64,000 nucleotides of DNA, taken from positions 1 through 64,000 of the forward strand of contig NZ_JAHKPK010000039.1 in the NCBI RefSeq assembly GCF_018860665.1, in the 5' to 3' direction. Under the pieces are notes generated by a model. That model did no database searches and had not been told where the DNA came from. It saw only the letters and a list, made by a program, of their open reading frames with translations. How positions within the stretch are numbered: the stretch's first letter is position 1; each line of letters starts with the position of its first letter. Below are positions 7,342 to 15,618 of this stretch, one piece after another. Both the position numbers and the translations under genes were made by a program. Origin of the DNA: Pacificibacter marinus (lineage in GTDB: Bacteria > Pseudomonadota > Alphaproteobacteria > Rhodobacterales > Rhodobacteraceae).

Positions 7342-8846
7342 GATGTGGCTTCCTCTACGGCTTTATACGGCGCGGGCCAGTTCAGGGCACCAAATGCAGC
7401 GCTTTTCCAGCCTTCTCGACAGGTTCCGTCAAACGGGATGTGTCCATCGTCGACTATTGCAAGGCGTGTGGAGACGTCGTCAACCAGTTCCAGATCATGT
7501 GACACCAGCATCACAGCTCGGCCTGTTTGGGTCATTCGGTTCAGGAAGGTTTCAAGCAATGCGCGGCCTTCAAGATCGCGCGCCAGAAGCGGTTCATCAA
7601 TGATGGCGATGATTGCGCCACTGGCGTCTGCGCAGGCTAACCCAAGCTGGCCTTGCTGACGGGCCGATAGTGCAAAGGGGTTAAGCGAACCCATGTGATC
7701 CAGCTGATAGCGTGCCAGAATGGTGTCACGGCTTTCGGTGTTATTTCCCATGGCGAGTGCGAAATCGACTTCTTCTTCAAGGGTCATGTGGAACAGGATT
7801 TGCCGCATGTTTTGAGGCACATAAGCGATTGATCGGGCGCGGCGGGCTGTGGTCCATTTTTCGGCGGCTTCGCCTTCTAGTGCGATGTTCCCTGATGAAA
7901 TCGCCGACAAGCCAAGGATCGAGCGCATCAGCGTTGTCTTGCCTGCTCCATTGCGCCCGATAACGCCCAAAACCTCACCGCCGCACAGGGTGAGATCAAG
8001 CTCATCCAACACAGGGCAGCCAGATGCGCGTGTGAGTTTGGTGCGTAGCTTAGATATCGTGAGTAATTCCTGACCCGTTGCCTGAAGGGCAGAGTGGCGG
8101 GCAGGGCGGTGCGGTGCCAATAGACCCGCATCATTCCATAATGCAGTGTCATTTAGTGCAGTATGTAAGGGCTGAAGCTGCGATAAGGTTCCGTTTGAGA
8201 TGATTGCCAGATGTTCGGTTATCGAGGCAAGGTGGATTGGGTCTTGTTCGGCGACAATGACAACATCAACCGTGTTGGCAGCATGTGCCAAAGCAGTACA
8301 CAGCCGCTGACGCGCCGCAGGGTCAAGCCCTGTTGTCGGCTCATCCAGTACCAAGATCTTGGGCTCGGGTGCCAATGCCGCCGCTAAAACCACCATTCGT
8401 CGTTCTCCGCCAGAAAGTGTCAGAACACGACGTCCAGCCAATTCTGTTAGCTTCAGCCGCTCCATAAGGTCGCGCACACGAACACGGATTTCAGACCGTT
8501 CAACGCCGCGATTTTCAAGAGGAAAAGCGATGATATCTTCAACCGATAGATCCCAAAGTTGATCTTCTACCGTTTGGGCGACAAATCCGATTTGCGAAAA
8601 TAAAGCGTCGCTTGATAGGGAAGACAACGGCGTGCCTGCCAGTGCTATCTGGCCTGCGTAATTTTTGTTGGGCATGATCTTGGGGATAATCCCAGCCAGC
8701 GCCATCATTAACGTGGTCTTACCTGATCCTGTAGCACCACAAATAAGCAAGTGGTGCGAGGATTTCAGTTCGAAGGTGACATCGGACAAAAGGGGCTCGG
8801 ACGCACCGAACCCCAATGTCAGTTTTTGTGTGGAATAAAATGACAT
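7338..8846 (-). CDS. Fused ECF transporter ATPases A and A'
   Basis: The 502-residue protein contains two ABC ATPase domains. Domain 1 has Walker A GATGSGKT (37-44), signature LSGGE (144-148) and Walker B LVLDEP (165-170), but its H-loop position reads AEQDP, with Gln in place of His. Domain 2 has Walker A GRNGAGKTT (297-305), a degenerate signature LSARQ (about 393-397), IIDEPL as Walker B, and an intact H-loop SHD. In a head-to-tail dimer this gives one consensus ATP site (domain 2 Walker plus domain 1 signature) and one degenerate site. It powers the transporter formed with the adjacent T and S proteins. Confidence 0.9.
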   Translation of the reverse strand: MSFYSTQKLTLGFGASEPLLSDVTFELKSSHHLLICGATGSGKTTLMMALAGIIPKIMPNKNYAGQIALAGTPLSSLSSDALFSQIGFVAQTVEDQLWDLSVEDIIAFPLENRGVERSEIRVRVRDLMERLKLTELAGRRVLTLSGGERRMVVLAAALAPEPKILVLDEPTTGLDPAARQRLCTALAHAANTVDVVIVAEQDPIHLASITEHLAIISNGTLSQLQPLHTALNDTALWNDAGLLAPHRPARHSALQATGQELLTISKLRTKLTRASGCPVLDELDLTLCGGEVLGVIGRNGAGKTTLMRSILGLSAISSGNIALEGEAAEKWTTARRARSIAYVPQNMRQILFHMTLEEEVDFALAMGNNTESRDTILARYQLDHMGSLNPFALSARQQGQLGLACADASGAIIAIIDEPLLARDLEGRALLETFLNRMTQTGRAVMLVSHDLELVDDVSTRLAIVDDGHIPFDGTCREGWKSAAFGALNWPAPYKAVEEATS

Positions 8847-8850
8847 CTCT

Positions 8851-9423
8851 TCAGAAACGCTTGAAGCCGGACGGATGCGCAGCTGTCAGGATTTTCTGTG
8901 CAGAGACGATCAAAAGCGGCGTGCCGATGAGCATTGGAACAATGTCCGACAGGCCAAGATAACCAACGGCCCACCAGAAAGGGAAGATGCCCAGATACGC
9001 GAGGCTGGCAGAGACGGCAACGACCATGGCCAGACCGACAGCCAAGCAAACGACAGCGACGCGGATCAATGCGGCTTTGTCAAAGGTGGTCTTTTCGGGG
9101 TTGAACAAAAGACCCGGAACCATGCCCGTTAGGCCGACGGCAATACCATCGATGATCAAAGAGTGTGCGGGGATAAATGTACCGGCAAGAAGCGACCAGA
9201 TGATCGTGCCAAGATAACCGCAGATGAAACCGCTTTTCCATCCTAATAGAATGCCGATCAGAGGGGGCAAAAAGGCAAAGATGCGCCATTGAATGACACC
9301 GGGCACAAGTTGAATCGGATTGGCATATGTCCACAGCACGCCTGTGGCGGCGGCGGCAACGATGGAAAGCACGAGAGGAAACAGGCTAGAGCCGTTTTCG
9401 TCGGGGAGTGTTGTATTTTGCAT
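8851..9423 (-). CDS. ECF transporter substrate-binding S component (specificity unknown)
   Basis: The 190-residue protein has about six hydrophobic segments, with PPLIGILLGWKSGFICGYLG and AHSLIIDGIAVGLTGMVPGL typical of ECF S components (ECF-S_C-like or HmpT-like). S components bind the substrate in the membrane and topple when the energising module fires. It lies four bases upstream of the fused ATPase gene. Flanking phosphoribosyltransferase genes suggest a nucleobase or related ring compound. No vitamin riboswitch is seen in the 94-base gap at 9424-9517, which holds only a weak GC-rich hairpin near 9497-9512. Confidence 0.75.
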   Translation of the reverse strand: MQNTTLPDENGSSLFPLVLSIVAAAATGVLWTYANPIQLVPGVIQWRIFAFLPPLIGILLGWKSGFICGYLGTIIWSLLAGTFIPAHSLIIDGIAVGLTGMVPGLLFNPEKTTFDKAALIRVAVVCLAVGLAMVVAVSASLAYLGIFPFWWAVGYLGLSDIVPMLIGTPLLIVSAQKILTAAHPSGFKRF

Positions 9424-9517
9424 GTGTTTTGTCCTGTTGGTTGGGAGAGGCTATCGCCGTTAGGTAGATGAACTGAAAGTATGCCTGACCTCCTCCCCGT
9501 CGGTCGGGCGAGGTGGT

Positions 9518-10228
9518 TTAAATCGGGTCGGAGGGCGTTAGGGGATCAAGGCTGGTTGGTTCAACACGGGCTTCGCCGTCAACGATACTAAATTGTGGGA
9601 TATGGCCCAAGCGCTTGACCAGATTTACGTCCTGGGCGAGCGCTTCGCGCCATTTATTGCCTTCGGTCAGGATGGTGCCCACGGCCAAAACCTTAGCGCC
9701 CGCACGGCGAACCAACCGCATAGCGCCCGCCATGCTTGCACCTGTGGCGATAACGTCATCCACAATGACCACACGACGCCCTTGCAGAGTCGATATTTGC
9801 CTGCGGTCCAGTAGAAGTCTTTGCGGCTCGTCTGTTGTGATTGATCGAACGGGTTCTTCTAGTGCATCGTCGAGGTGGAATTTCGGTGATTTTTGCAAAA
9901 TGACGTATTTGTCCAGGCCAAGGTGGCGAGAGACATCCATCGCTACTGGGATGCCCAAAGTCGCACTGCCGACAACGACTTCTGGTTTGAGAGCCTCAAA
10001 TCTGGCGGCTAGAGCTTTTCCCACACGGTCGCCAAAGGCCAGACCCATCTCAATGTCCATCAGCAGGGCGATGGCGCGCTGGTCATTCAGTTGAAGCATC
10101 GGCAGAGACGTTGTTTCGCCTGCGATATCAACTTCATAATATTCTGGCGAGATCAGTCGCAAGGGGACACCTGTAGAGCTTGCAAATATGGCTCCAGTTT
10201 CTGGCGTTAACACAACTGTTACAAACAT
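9518..10228 (-). CDS. Purine-type phosphoribosyltransferase (paralog 2)
   Basis: The 236-residue protein is a second type I PRT with the PRPP motif RVVIVDDVIATGAS at residues 152-165 and SATLGIPVAMDVSRHLGLDK before it. Compared with paralog 1 (6050-6670) it has about 25 extra N-terminal residues and a longer C-terminal tail. It is the first gene of the minus-strand cluster PRT-S-A-T-PRT and is transcribed divergently from a LysR gene. The two PRTs probably accept different bases, or form a heteromer; neither can be decided here. Confidence 0.8.
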   Translation of the reverse strand: MFVTVVLTPETGAIFASSTGVPLRLISPEYYEVDIAGETTSLPMLQLNDQRAIALLMDIEMGLAFGDRVGKALAARFEALKPEVVVGSATLGIPVAMDVSRHLGLDKYVILQKSPKFHLDDALEEPVRSITTDEPQRLLLDRRQISTLQGRRVVIVDDVIATGASMAGAMRLVRRAGAKVLAVGTILTEGNKWREALAQDVNLVKRLGHIPQFSIVDGEARVEPTSLDPLTPSDPI

Positions 10229-10267
10229 GAAGAATCTTACAGAGCGTTGAATTTTTCTCTACACTCT

Positions 10268-10285
10268 GAGATGTAGGGACATCTC
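10268..10285. promoter_or_regulatory. Candidate LysR operator, perfect palindrome
   Basis: Seven-base arms gagatgt and acatctc flank a four-base spacer (aggg). The site lies in the 82-base gap between divergent start codons of the PRT gene (10228) and the LysR gene (10311). This position and symmetry fit a shared operator for the LysR protein. Confidence 0.5.
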
Positions 10286-10310
10286 GCCCTCTTTCCTAAA
10301 AGGCCAATCC

Positions 10311-11216
10311 ATGGATCGCGTATTTTTTACCAGATTTTTCAGATATATGGATGAAATTGCCCGCTTGGGATCCATCAGGCAAGCAAGCGAGGTATTGAAC
10401 GTATCCGCCTCTGCAGTCGACAAGCAACTTCTCAAGGCGGAGCTGGATCTGGGCCTGAAACTGTTCGAGCGTCACCCTAGGGGTGTTCGCTTGACCTCGG
10501 CGGGCGAGTTGATTTTGTACCGCATGCGAGGCTGGCAAAAGGACCTTCAAACGGTTTCAGCGGAAATTGAGGAATTGAAAGGACTGCGCCGCGGAGAAGT
10601 TCGTATTGCAGTGCCGCAAGAAACAGTGACCAGCTTTCTACCGCAAGTGTTAAGTTCGTTTTTGCGTGAACACCCTAAAATCAATACCACGGTAAAAGTC
10701 GTAGACTCTGAACAGGTGCGTCAGATGGTGATCGACGGAGATATGGACCTTGGCCTGACGTTCAGTCCAAGGCCCTTGCCCGGTGTTTTGATACTACGCG
10801 AGCTGTCTTTTAAGATCTTCGCCTTGATGCCTGATACAAATGTTCAACGGAAAAGCGTTACGCTGGACCAGTTCTTTTCTCGGCCGATCCTGATGCCAGA
10901 TGGGACAAGTCACCTTCGTGACATATTAGACATAGCAGCGGCACGCGCTGGCGTTGATTTTCAGCAGGCTCTGACCGCCAATAATTTGGAACTTCTTAGG
11001 CAACTTGTGCGCGAAGGCGTTGGACACAGTGCGGTCCTTACATGTGCCAATGCATTTTCAGGAGCGGGAGAGGGATTAACAACTTTGCCGATACGCGGTG
11101 CGGGCATATCTGATCTCGAGCTTTCACTGATCGCGCCTCGAGATAGGGCTACTGGACTTGCTGGGCTGCTGGCTACGCGCCATTTCGAGAGCTTTATAGA
11201 TACGCTTTCGGTATGA
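10311..11216 (+). CDS. LysR family transcriptional regulator
   Basis: The 301-residue protein has an N-terminal winged helix (ARLGSIRQASEVLNVSASAV near residues 18-37) and a C-terminal LysR substrate-binding domain of the CysB-like fold. It is divergent from the PRT-ECF cluster and separated from it by 82 bases that contain a perfect 18-base palindrome. It most likely controls that cluster in response to the transported compound. The start at 10311 follows AAAAGG by about ten bases. Confidence 0.85.
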   Translation: MDRVFFTRFFRYMDEIARLGSIRQASEVLNVSASAVDKQLLKAELDLGLKLFERHPRGVRLTSAGELILYRMRGWQKDLQTVSAEIEELKGLRRGEVRIAVPQETVTSFLPQVLSSFLREHPKINTTVKVVDSEQVRQMVIDGDMDLGLTFSPRPLPGVLILRELSFKIFALMPDTNVQRKSVTLDQFFSRPILMPDGTSHLRDILDIAAARAGVDFQQALTANNLELLRQLVREGVGHSAVLTCANAFSGAGEGLTTLPIRGAGISDLELSLIAPRDRATGLAGLLATRHFESFIDTLSV

Positions 11217-11504
11217 TTGCGGCGTTAAATGCGCCGATGACAACTCGCAGGGCTGACGTTGATCTGTGTAGCGAGCACTGGATTTGAGAAACGGCCGTTA
11301 TTTTGTAGCAACCGAAGTATACGCTTATTGATTCGGCTCAAAATTTTTATGAGAGATTCTTCCTATTTTTTAGCATTTTGTGATATTTTAAGTAATATAT
11401 TCGTCTGCTTTTGTACTTTTTTGCGAACAATAGTATTAAAGTTTGAAAGCACCCATCAAAATAAATTTGTTACCCTGTTGGAAATCAACCTTCAGGAGTA
11501 TTCC

Positions 11505-12518
11505 ATGCTAGAAAAATTTGAACGCTACCCTTTGACATTCGGCAAGACACCGATTGAACATTTGCCCCGCTTGACAGAAGCTCTGGGTGGTAAAGTTGAA
11601 ATCTATGCCAAGCGCGAAGATTGTAACTCAGGTTTGGCTCAAGGTGGCAATAAGCTGCGTAAGCTTGAGTATATCGTACCAGATGCGATTGCGTCGGGCG
11701 CAGATACGCTCGTGTCCATTGGTGGCGTTCAATCAAATCACACGCGCATGGTCGCGGCGACGGCTGCAAAGCTCGGCATGAAATGTCGTTTGGTGCAAGA
11801 AGCTTGGGTGCCACATGAAGATGCGGTGTATGACCGTGTTGGCAATATTATGATGACCCGTTTGATGGGGGCAGATAGCCGTCTTGTTGATGACGGTTTT
11901 GATATTGGAATTCGCTCGAGTTATGAAAATGCGATTGAGGACGTCAAGAAAGAAGGCGGCAAACCTTATGGCATTCCTGCCGGCGCCTCTGTTCATCCAC
12001 ATGGCTGCCTTGGCTATGTTGGCTTTGCTGAGGAAGTGCGCGAGCAGGAGGCCGAGTTGGGTTTCAAATTTGACTACATCGTTGTCTGTGTCGTGACCGG
12101 ATCGACGCAAGGTGGTATGATCGTGGGTTTCAAAAAGGACGGACGTGCGAACCGAGTGATCGGAATTGATGCCTCTGGCACAGTTGAACAAACACGGGCG
12201 CAAGTGAAAGAAATTGCTAATAAAACCTGCGCGTTGATTGACTGTGGTTATTCAATCGATGATGATGATATTCATATCAATCCTGATTACGCCTATCCAG
12301 CATATGGCGTCCCTAGCGCCGAGACCAATGACGCTATTCGTTTGGCGGCTCAAACAGAAGCGATGATCACAGATCCTGTCTATGAAGGTAAATCCATGCA
12401 AGGTATGATCGATTTGGTTAGAAAAGATTTCTTTCCTGAGGGATCAAAAGTGCTCTATGCGCATCTTGGTGGGCAACCTGCTCTCAACGGCTACAGCTAC
12501 ACATATCGAAATGGGTGA
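11505..12518 (+). CDS. acdS: 1-aminocyclopropane-1-carboxylate deaminase
   Basis: The 337-residue PLP enzyme cleaves ACC, the precursor of the plant hormone ethylene, to 2-oxobutyrate and ammonia. The PLP lysine lies in [10 protein letters not shown]. The residues that separate true ACC deaminases from D-cysteine desulfhydrases are present: Tyr-Glu in DPVYEGKSM (Glu 294; E295 of the Pseudomonas enzyme) and Leu in YAHLGG (Leu 321; L322). Length matches the family (338). The start at 11505 has CAGGAG upstream; an in-frame extension to 11259 has no family resemblance. A small ORF and an AceE-like E1 gene follow on the same strand. The E1 could consume the 2-oxobutyrate. No Lrp-type acdR gene is adjacent. 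Confidence 0.92.
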   Translation: MLEKFERYPLTFGKTPIEHLPRLTEALGGKVEIYAKREDCNSGLAQGGNKLRKLEYIVPDAIASGADTLVSIGGVQSNHTRMVAATAAKLGMKCRLVQEAWVPHEDAVYDRVGNIMMTRLMGADSRLVDDGFDIGIRSSYENAIEDVKKEGGKPYGIPAGASVHPHGCLGYVGFAEEVREQEAELGFKFDYIVVCVVTGSTQGGMIVGFKKDGRANRVIGIDASGTVEQTRAQVKEIANKTCALIDCGYSIDDDDIHINPDYAYPAYGVPSAETNDAIRLAAQTEAMITDPVYEGKSMQGMIDLVRKDFFPEGSKVLYAHLGGQPALNGYSYTYRNG

Positions 12519-12522
12519 CTCA

Positions 12523-12825
12523 ATGGCCGTCATTATTATTGCGACGGTCATACATAAAGAGGTAGGCGCGTTTGGCGCGCTTACCAGTCAGCTGTGTCAA
12601 TGGGTTATAAAAGGCAAAGCTCAGCTTATCTTTCATGCGAAGGAAGCTGAGGTGCAAAGCAAGCCAAAATCAAAACTGTGTCTTGAGTTTAAAAGTCTCA
12701 AAGACGCAGTTGCCTTTGGATCGAAGTTTGATGCGCAATACCCAACGTTTTCCCAACAGGTCTCTTTTGAGTTCTTTGATAAACGCAGCACATCTGAAAT
12801 CGATCACCTTAGACTTTTGTTCTAA
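12523..12825 (+). CDS. Hypothetical protein, 100 residues
   Basis: The frame starts four bases after the acdS stop codon and ends about 100 bases before the E1 gene. No signal peptide, membrane segment or known motif is seen apart from a hydrophobic N-terminus (MAVIIIATVIHKEVGAFGAL). The ribosome binding site is weak, so translation would depend on coupling to acdS. I do not recognise the family; the tight spacing between two functionally related genes is the main support. Confidence 0.4.
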   Translation: MAVIIIATVIHKEVGAFGALTSQLCQWVIKGKAQLIFHAKEAEVQSKPKSKLCLEFKSLKDAVAFGSKFDAQYPTFSQQVSFEFFDKRSTSEIDHLRLLF

Positions 12826-12926
12826 AGCCACTTGGCTTTTAGCCGTCCAATGGATGAAGCCTCAATGACACTTAGTTTGCGGCAACTTGCGCGCTTAAGA
12901 AGCTCGTTTAGCTCAAGGATAGACTC

Positions 12927-15323
12927 ATGTCTCAATTAACCACTCATCTCAAAACCGTAGAACAACGCCTTTTGTGGCTGTCTCATTGGATGATCCACAA
13001 TGCCAATCATATTCGTCCCAAGACGGAAGGGATTAAAGTAGGTGGGCATCAGGCCTCTTCGGCCTCGATGGTGTCGATTATGACGGCGCTCTACTTTTCT
13101 GTGCTGCGTCCTGAAGATCGGGTGGCTGTAAAACCTCATGCGTCGCCTATTTTCCATGCAATGCAATACCTTATGGGTAACATGACGCGCGAAAAAATGG
13201 AAAACTTTCGAGGTTTTGGTGGTGTCCAAAGTTATCCATCACGTACCAAAGATATTGACGACGTGGATTTCTCGACAGGCTCGGTTGGGCTGGGCGTTGC
13301 CATTACGTCTTTTGCCTCAATGATCCAAGACTATGTGCAGGCAAAGCAATGGGGTAAAGACATCCCGCTTGGCCGCATGATTGCGCTAATGGGCGATGCG
13401 GAACTGGACGAAGGCAATATCTACGAATGCCTGCAAGAGGGTTGGAAAAATGATCTGCGGAACACGTGGTGGGTGATCGATTATAACCGCCAATCCTTGG
13501 ATGGCATCGTTCGTGAAGGCTTGTTTGAGCGCGCTGAAAAAGTGTTCGATGCTTTTGGTTGGGATGTCGTGCGGGTGAAATACGGGGCCTTGCAGCGGGC
13601 TGCTTTTGAAGAAGCAGGTGGTGACAAGCTACGCGATTGGATTGATGCCTGCCCAAATCAACTTTATTCTGCTTTGACTTTCATGGGAGGTGAGGTGTGG
13701 CGCAAGCACCTTATGGATGATCTGGGCGATCAAGGCGATGTATCTGCGCTGCTCGAGGCGCGCAGTGATGCAGAGCTCGCCGCGCTGATGGAAAACCTTG
13801 GTGGGAACTGCGTCGACACGATGGCTGAGACATTTGCTTCGATCGATCATGACCGCCCTGTGTGTTTTCTAGCCTATACGATCAAAGGTTGGGGCACGCC
13901 GATAGCAGGCCACAAAGACAATCATGGCGGTTTGATGAACAAAGCGCAGATGGATGAATGGCAGGTCCATATGGGGGTTGCAGCTGGTGAGGAATGGGAT
14001 CCGCTGGCGACAGTCCCTAACAAAAAAGCGTTTCAAAATTATCTGCAAAACGTGCCGTTCTTTTCTGCTGGCCCACGCCGCTATTCCGAAGCGCCTTTGC
14101 CTGTGCCAAAGATTGAAATCGCCAGTGATCGCGAGATTTCAACGCAAATGGGGTTTGGTAAAATCCTTGATGCCCTGTCCAAAGGGGATAGCCCGTTGGC
14201 AGAGCGCATCGTGACCACATCTCCTGACGTGACAGGGACAACCAATCTTGGGCCTTGGGTGAACCGTCGCAAACTGTTTGCCCGCAAAGAACAGTCTGAC
14301 ACCTTTAAGGACCACAAAATTCCATCAACGGCAAAATGGGAGTTTACCCCAGAGGGGCAGCATATTGAACTTGGTATAGCTGAAATGAACCTGATGTTGT
14401 TGCTCGGGGCTGCAGGTCTGTCGCAATCGTTGTTCGGCAAGCGATTGATACCCATCGGCACTGTGTATGATCCGTTCGTGTCGCGCGGGTTGGATGCGTT
14501 GAACTACGCTTGTTATCAAGATGCTCGCTTTATGCTGGTCGGCACGCCATCTGGTGTCACGCTGGCCCCCGAAGGTGGAGCGCATCAATCCATCGCGTCG
14601 CCTTTGATTGGTATGTCCCAAGATGGGCTTGCGGCGTTTGAGCCTGCCTTTGTCGATGAGCTGTCGGTCATCATGGAATGGGCATTCGACTATATGCAAC
14701 GCGACGGCGAAGGCGACCCTGATGAGCGCACATGGTTGCGTGATGAAACTGGGGGCTCAGTCTATCTGCGATTGACAACCAACCCGATAGAGCAACCCGG
14801 CCAGCGCGTGGATGACGATTTTCGCCAAGGGGCCATCGATGGCGCATATTGGCTGCGCAAACCCGGACCAAATTGTTCCATCGTGATTGCTTACCAAGGT
14901 GCAGTGGCCCCAGAAGCCATCGCGGCCGCTGGCATGATTGCTGAACATCGCCGTGATGTGGGGGTCTTGGCAGTCACATCTGCTGACCGTCTAAATGCGG
15001 GTTGGACGGCAGCACAGCGTGAACGCGCACGTGGAAATGACAAGGCCAACAGTCATATTGAAACGCTTATGAATGGCCTGCCAAACAGCTGCACGCTTGT
15101 CACTGTCATTGATGGACATCCTGCAACATTGTCGTGGTTAGGGTCGGTTGCTGGACACAAAACAATCCCGCATGGAGTCGAGCATTTTGGCCAGACAGGG
15201 ACCATCGCTGACTTGTATCGACACTTCCGCATTGATCGCCACGCACTGGCTGAATCCGTGAATGAGCTAACCGTGGGCCATAAATCGCATTCCGCAGCTT
15301 GGAGGCCGCTTATGCCGTCTTAG
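12927..15323 (+). CDS. AceE/MdeB-like 2-oxoacid dehydrogenase E1 (homodimeric, transketolase-type)
   Basis: The 798-residue protein is a thiamine-diphosphate enzyme of the homodimeric pyruvate dehydrogenase E1 type. The ThDP-binding motif is GDAELDEGN at residues 156-164 with Asn 187 region DYNRQS after it; YTIKGWGTPIAGHKDNHGG is typical of AceE. It is shorter than E. coli AceE (about 887). Pseudomonas MdeB, the 2-oxobutyrate dehydrogenase E1 encoded beside methionine gamma-lyase, is of this kind. Its position after acdS, which yields 2-oxobutyrate, suggests conversion to propionyl-CoA with E2/E3 from elsewhere. RBS AAGGATAG precedes the ATG. The last ten or so residues (SHSAAWRPLMPS) may have been altered by the IS21 scar that begins at the stop codon. 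Confidence 0.75.
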   Translation: MSQLTTHLKTVEQRLLWLSHWMIHNANHIRPKTEGIKVGGHQASSASMVSIMTALYFSVLRPEDRVAVKPHASPIFHAMQYLMGNMTREKMENFRGFGGVQSYPSRTKDIDDVDFSTGSVGLGVAITSFASMIQDYVQAKQWGKDIPLGRMIALMGDAELDEGNIYECLQEGWKNDLRNTWWVIDYNRQSLDGIVREGLFERAEKVFDAFGWDVVRVKYGALQRAAFEEAGGDKLRDWIDACPNQLYSALTFMGGEVWRKHLMDDLGDQGDVSALLEARSDAELAALMENLGGNCVDTMAETFASIDHDRPVCFLAYTIKGWGTPIAGHKDNHGGLMNKAQMDEWQVHMGVAAGEEWDPLATVPNKKAFQNYLQNVPFFSAGPRRYSEAPLPVPKIEIASDREISTQMGFGKILDALSKGDSPLAERIVTTSPDVTGTTNLGPWVNRRKLFARKEQSDTFKDHKIPSTAKWEFTPEGQHIELGIAEMNLMLLLGAAGLSQSLFGKRLIPIGTVYDPFVSRGLDALNYACYQDARFMLVGTPSGVTLAPEGGAHQSIASPLIGMSQDGLAAFEPAFVDELSVIMEWAFDYMQRDGEGDPDERTWLRDETGGSVYLRLTTNPIEQPGQRVDDDFRQGAIDGAYWLRKPGPNCSIVIAYQGAVAPEAIAAAGMIAEHRRDVGVLAVTSADRLNAGWTAAQRERARGNDKANSHIETLMNGLPNSCTLVTVIDGHPATLSWLGSVAGHKTIPHGVEHFGQTGTIADLYRHFRIDRHALAESVNELTVGHKSHSAAWRPLMPS

Positions 15324-15324
15324 A

Positions 15325-15510
15325 CCGTTGACTTGCGTTGAGGAATAACTCGGTGCTTCAGTGTTCATCCTGAGGATATGGATATGCTGGGTCAAACGAT
15401 CCAGAAACGCCTGTCAGCCGTTCGGTGTCAACAACATCGGTCCGTTCATCGAACGGCACGAAGCCCATCTCATCAATGTCCAGCAAGTTTTGGTTGGCGG
15501 GTTGCTTTTA
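15325..15510 (-). pseudogene. IS21-type istB helper ATPase remnant
   Basis: The minus strand reads QPANQNLLDIDEMGFVPFDE, which is the Walker B region of IstB. After a large internal deletion and one frameshift it continues RLT-AFLDRLTQHIHILRMN, the conserved C-terminal region. Both halves are collinear, so this is one decayed istB gene. No istA or IS21 terminal repeats remain. Confidence 0.6.
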
Positions 15511-15618
15511 CAGAGCCTCGTTCATCTCCTTTGTTGATGGCGTGGATGCCCCCGACCAACCGGCATCGTAATGTGCCACTATGGTGTTTCAGAAAGCATC
15601 AACAAAGGGAGAGTATCC

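Noticed and set aside
9424-9517. Possible vitamin riboswitch before the ECF S component
   Set aside because: The gap is only 94 bases and I can see no TPP, cobalamin, FMN or preQ1-type conserved core, only a small GC-rich hairpin.
11259-11504. 82-residue N-terminal extension of ACC deaminase
   Set aside because: The sequence is AT-rich promoter DNA, the extension is outside the family length, and ATG 11505 has a proper CAGGAG site.
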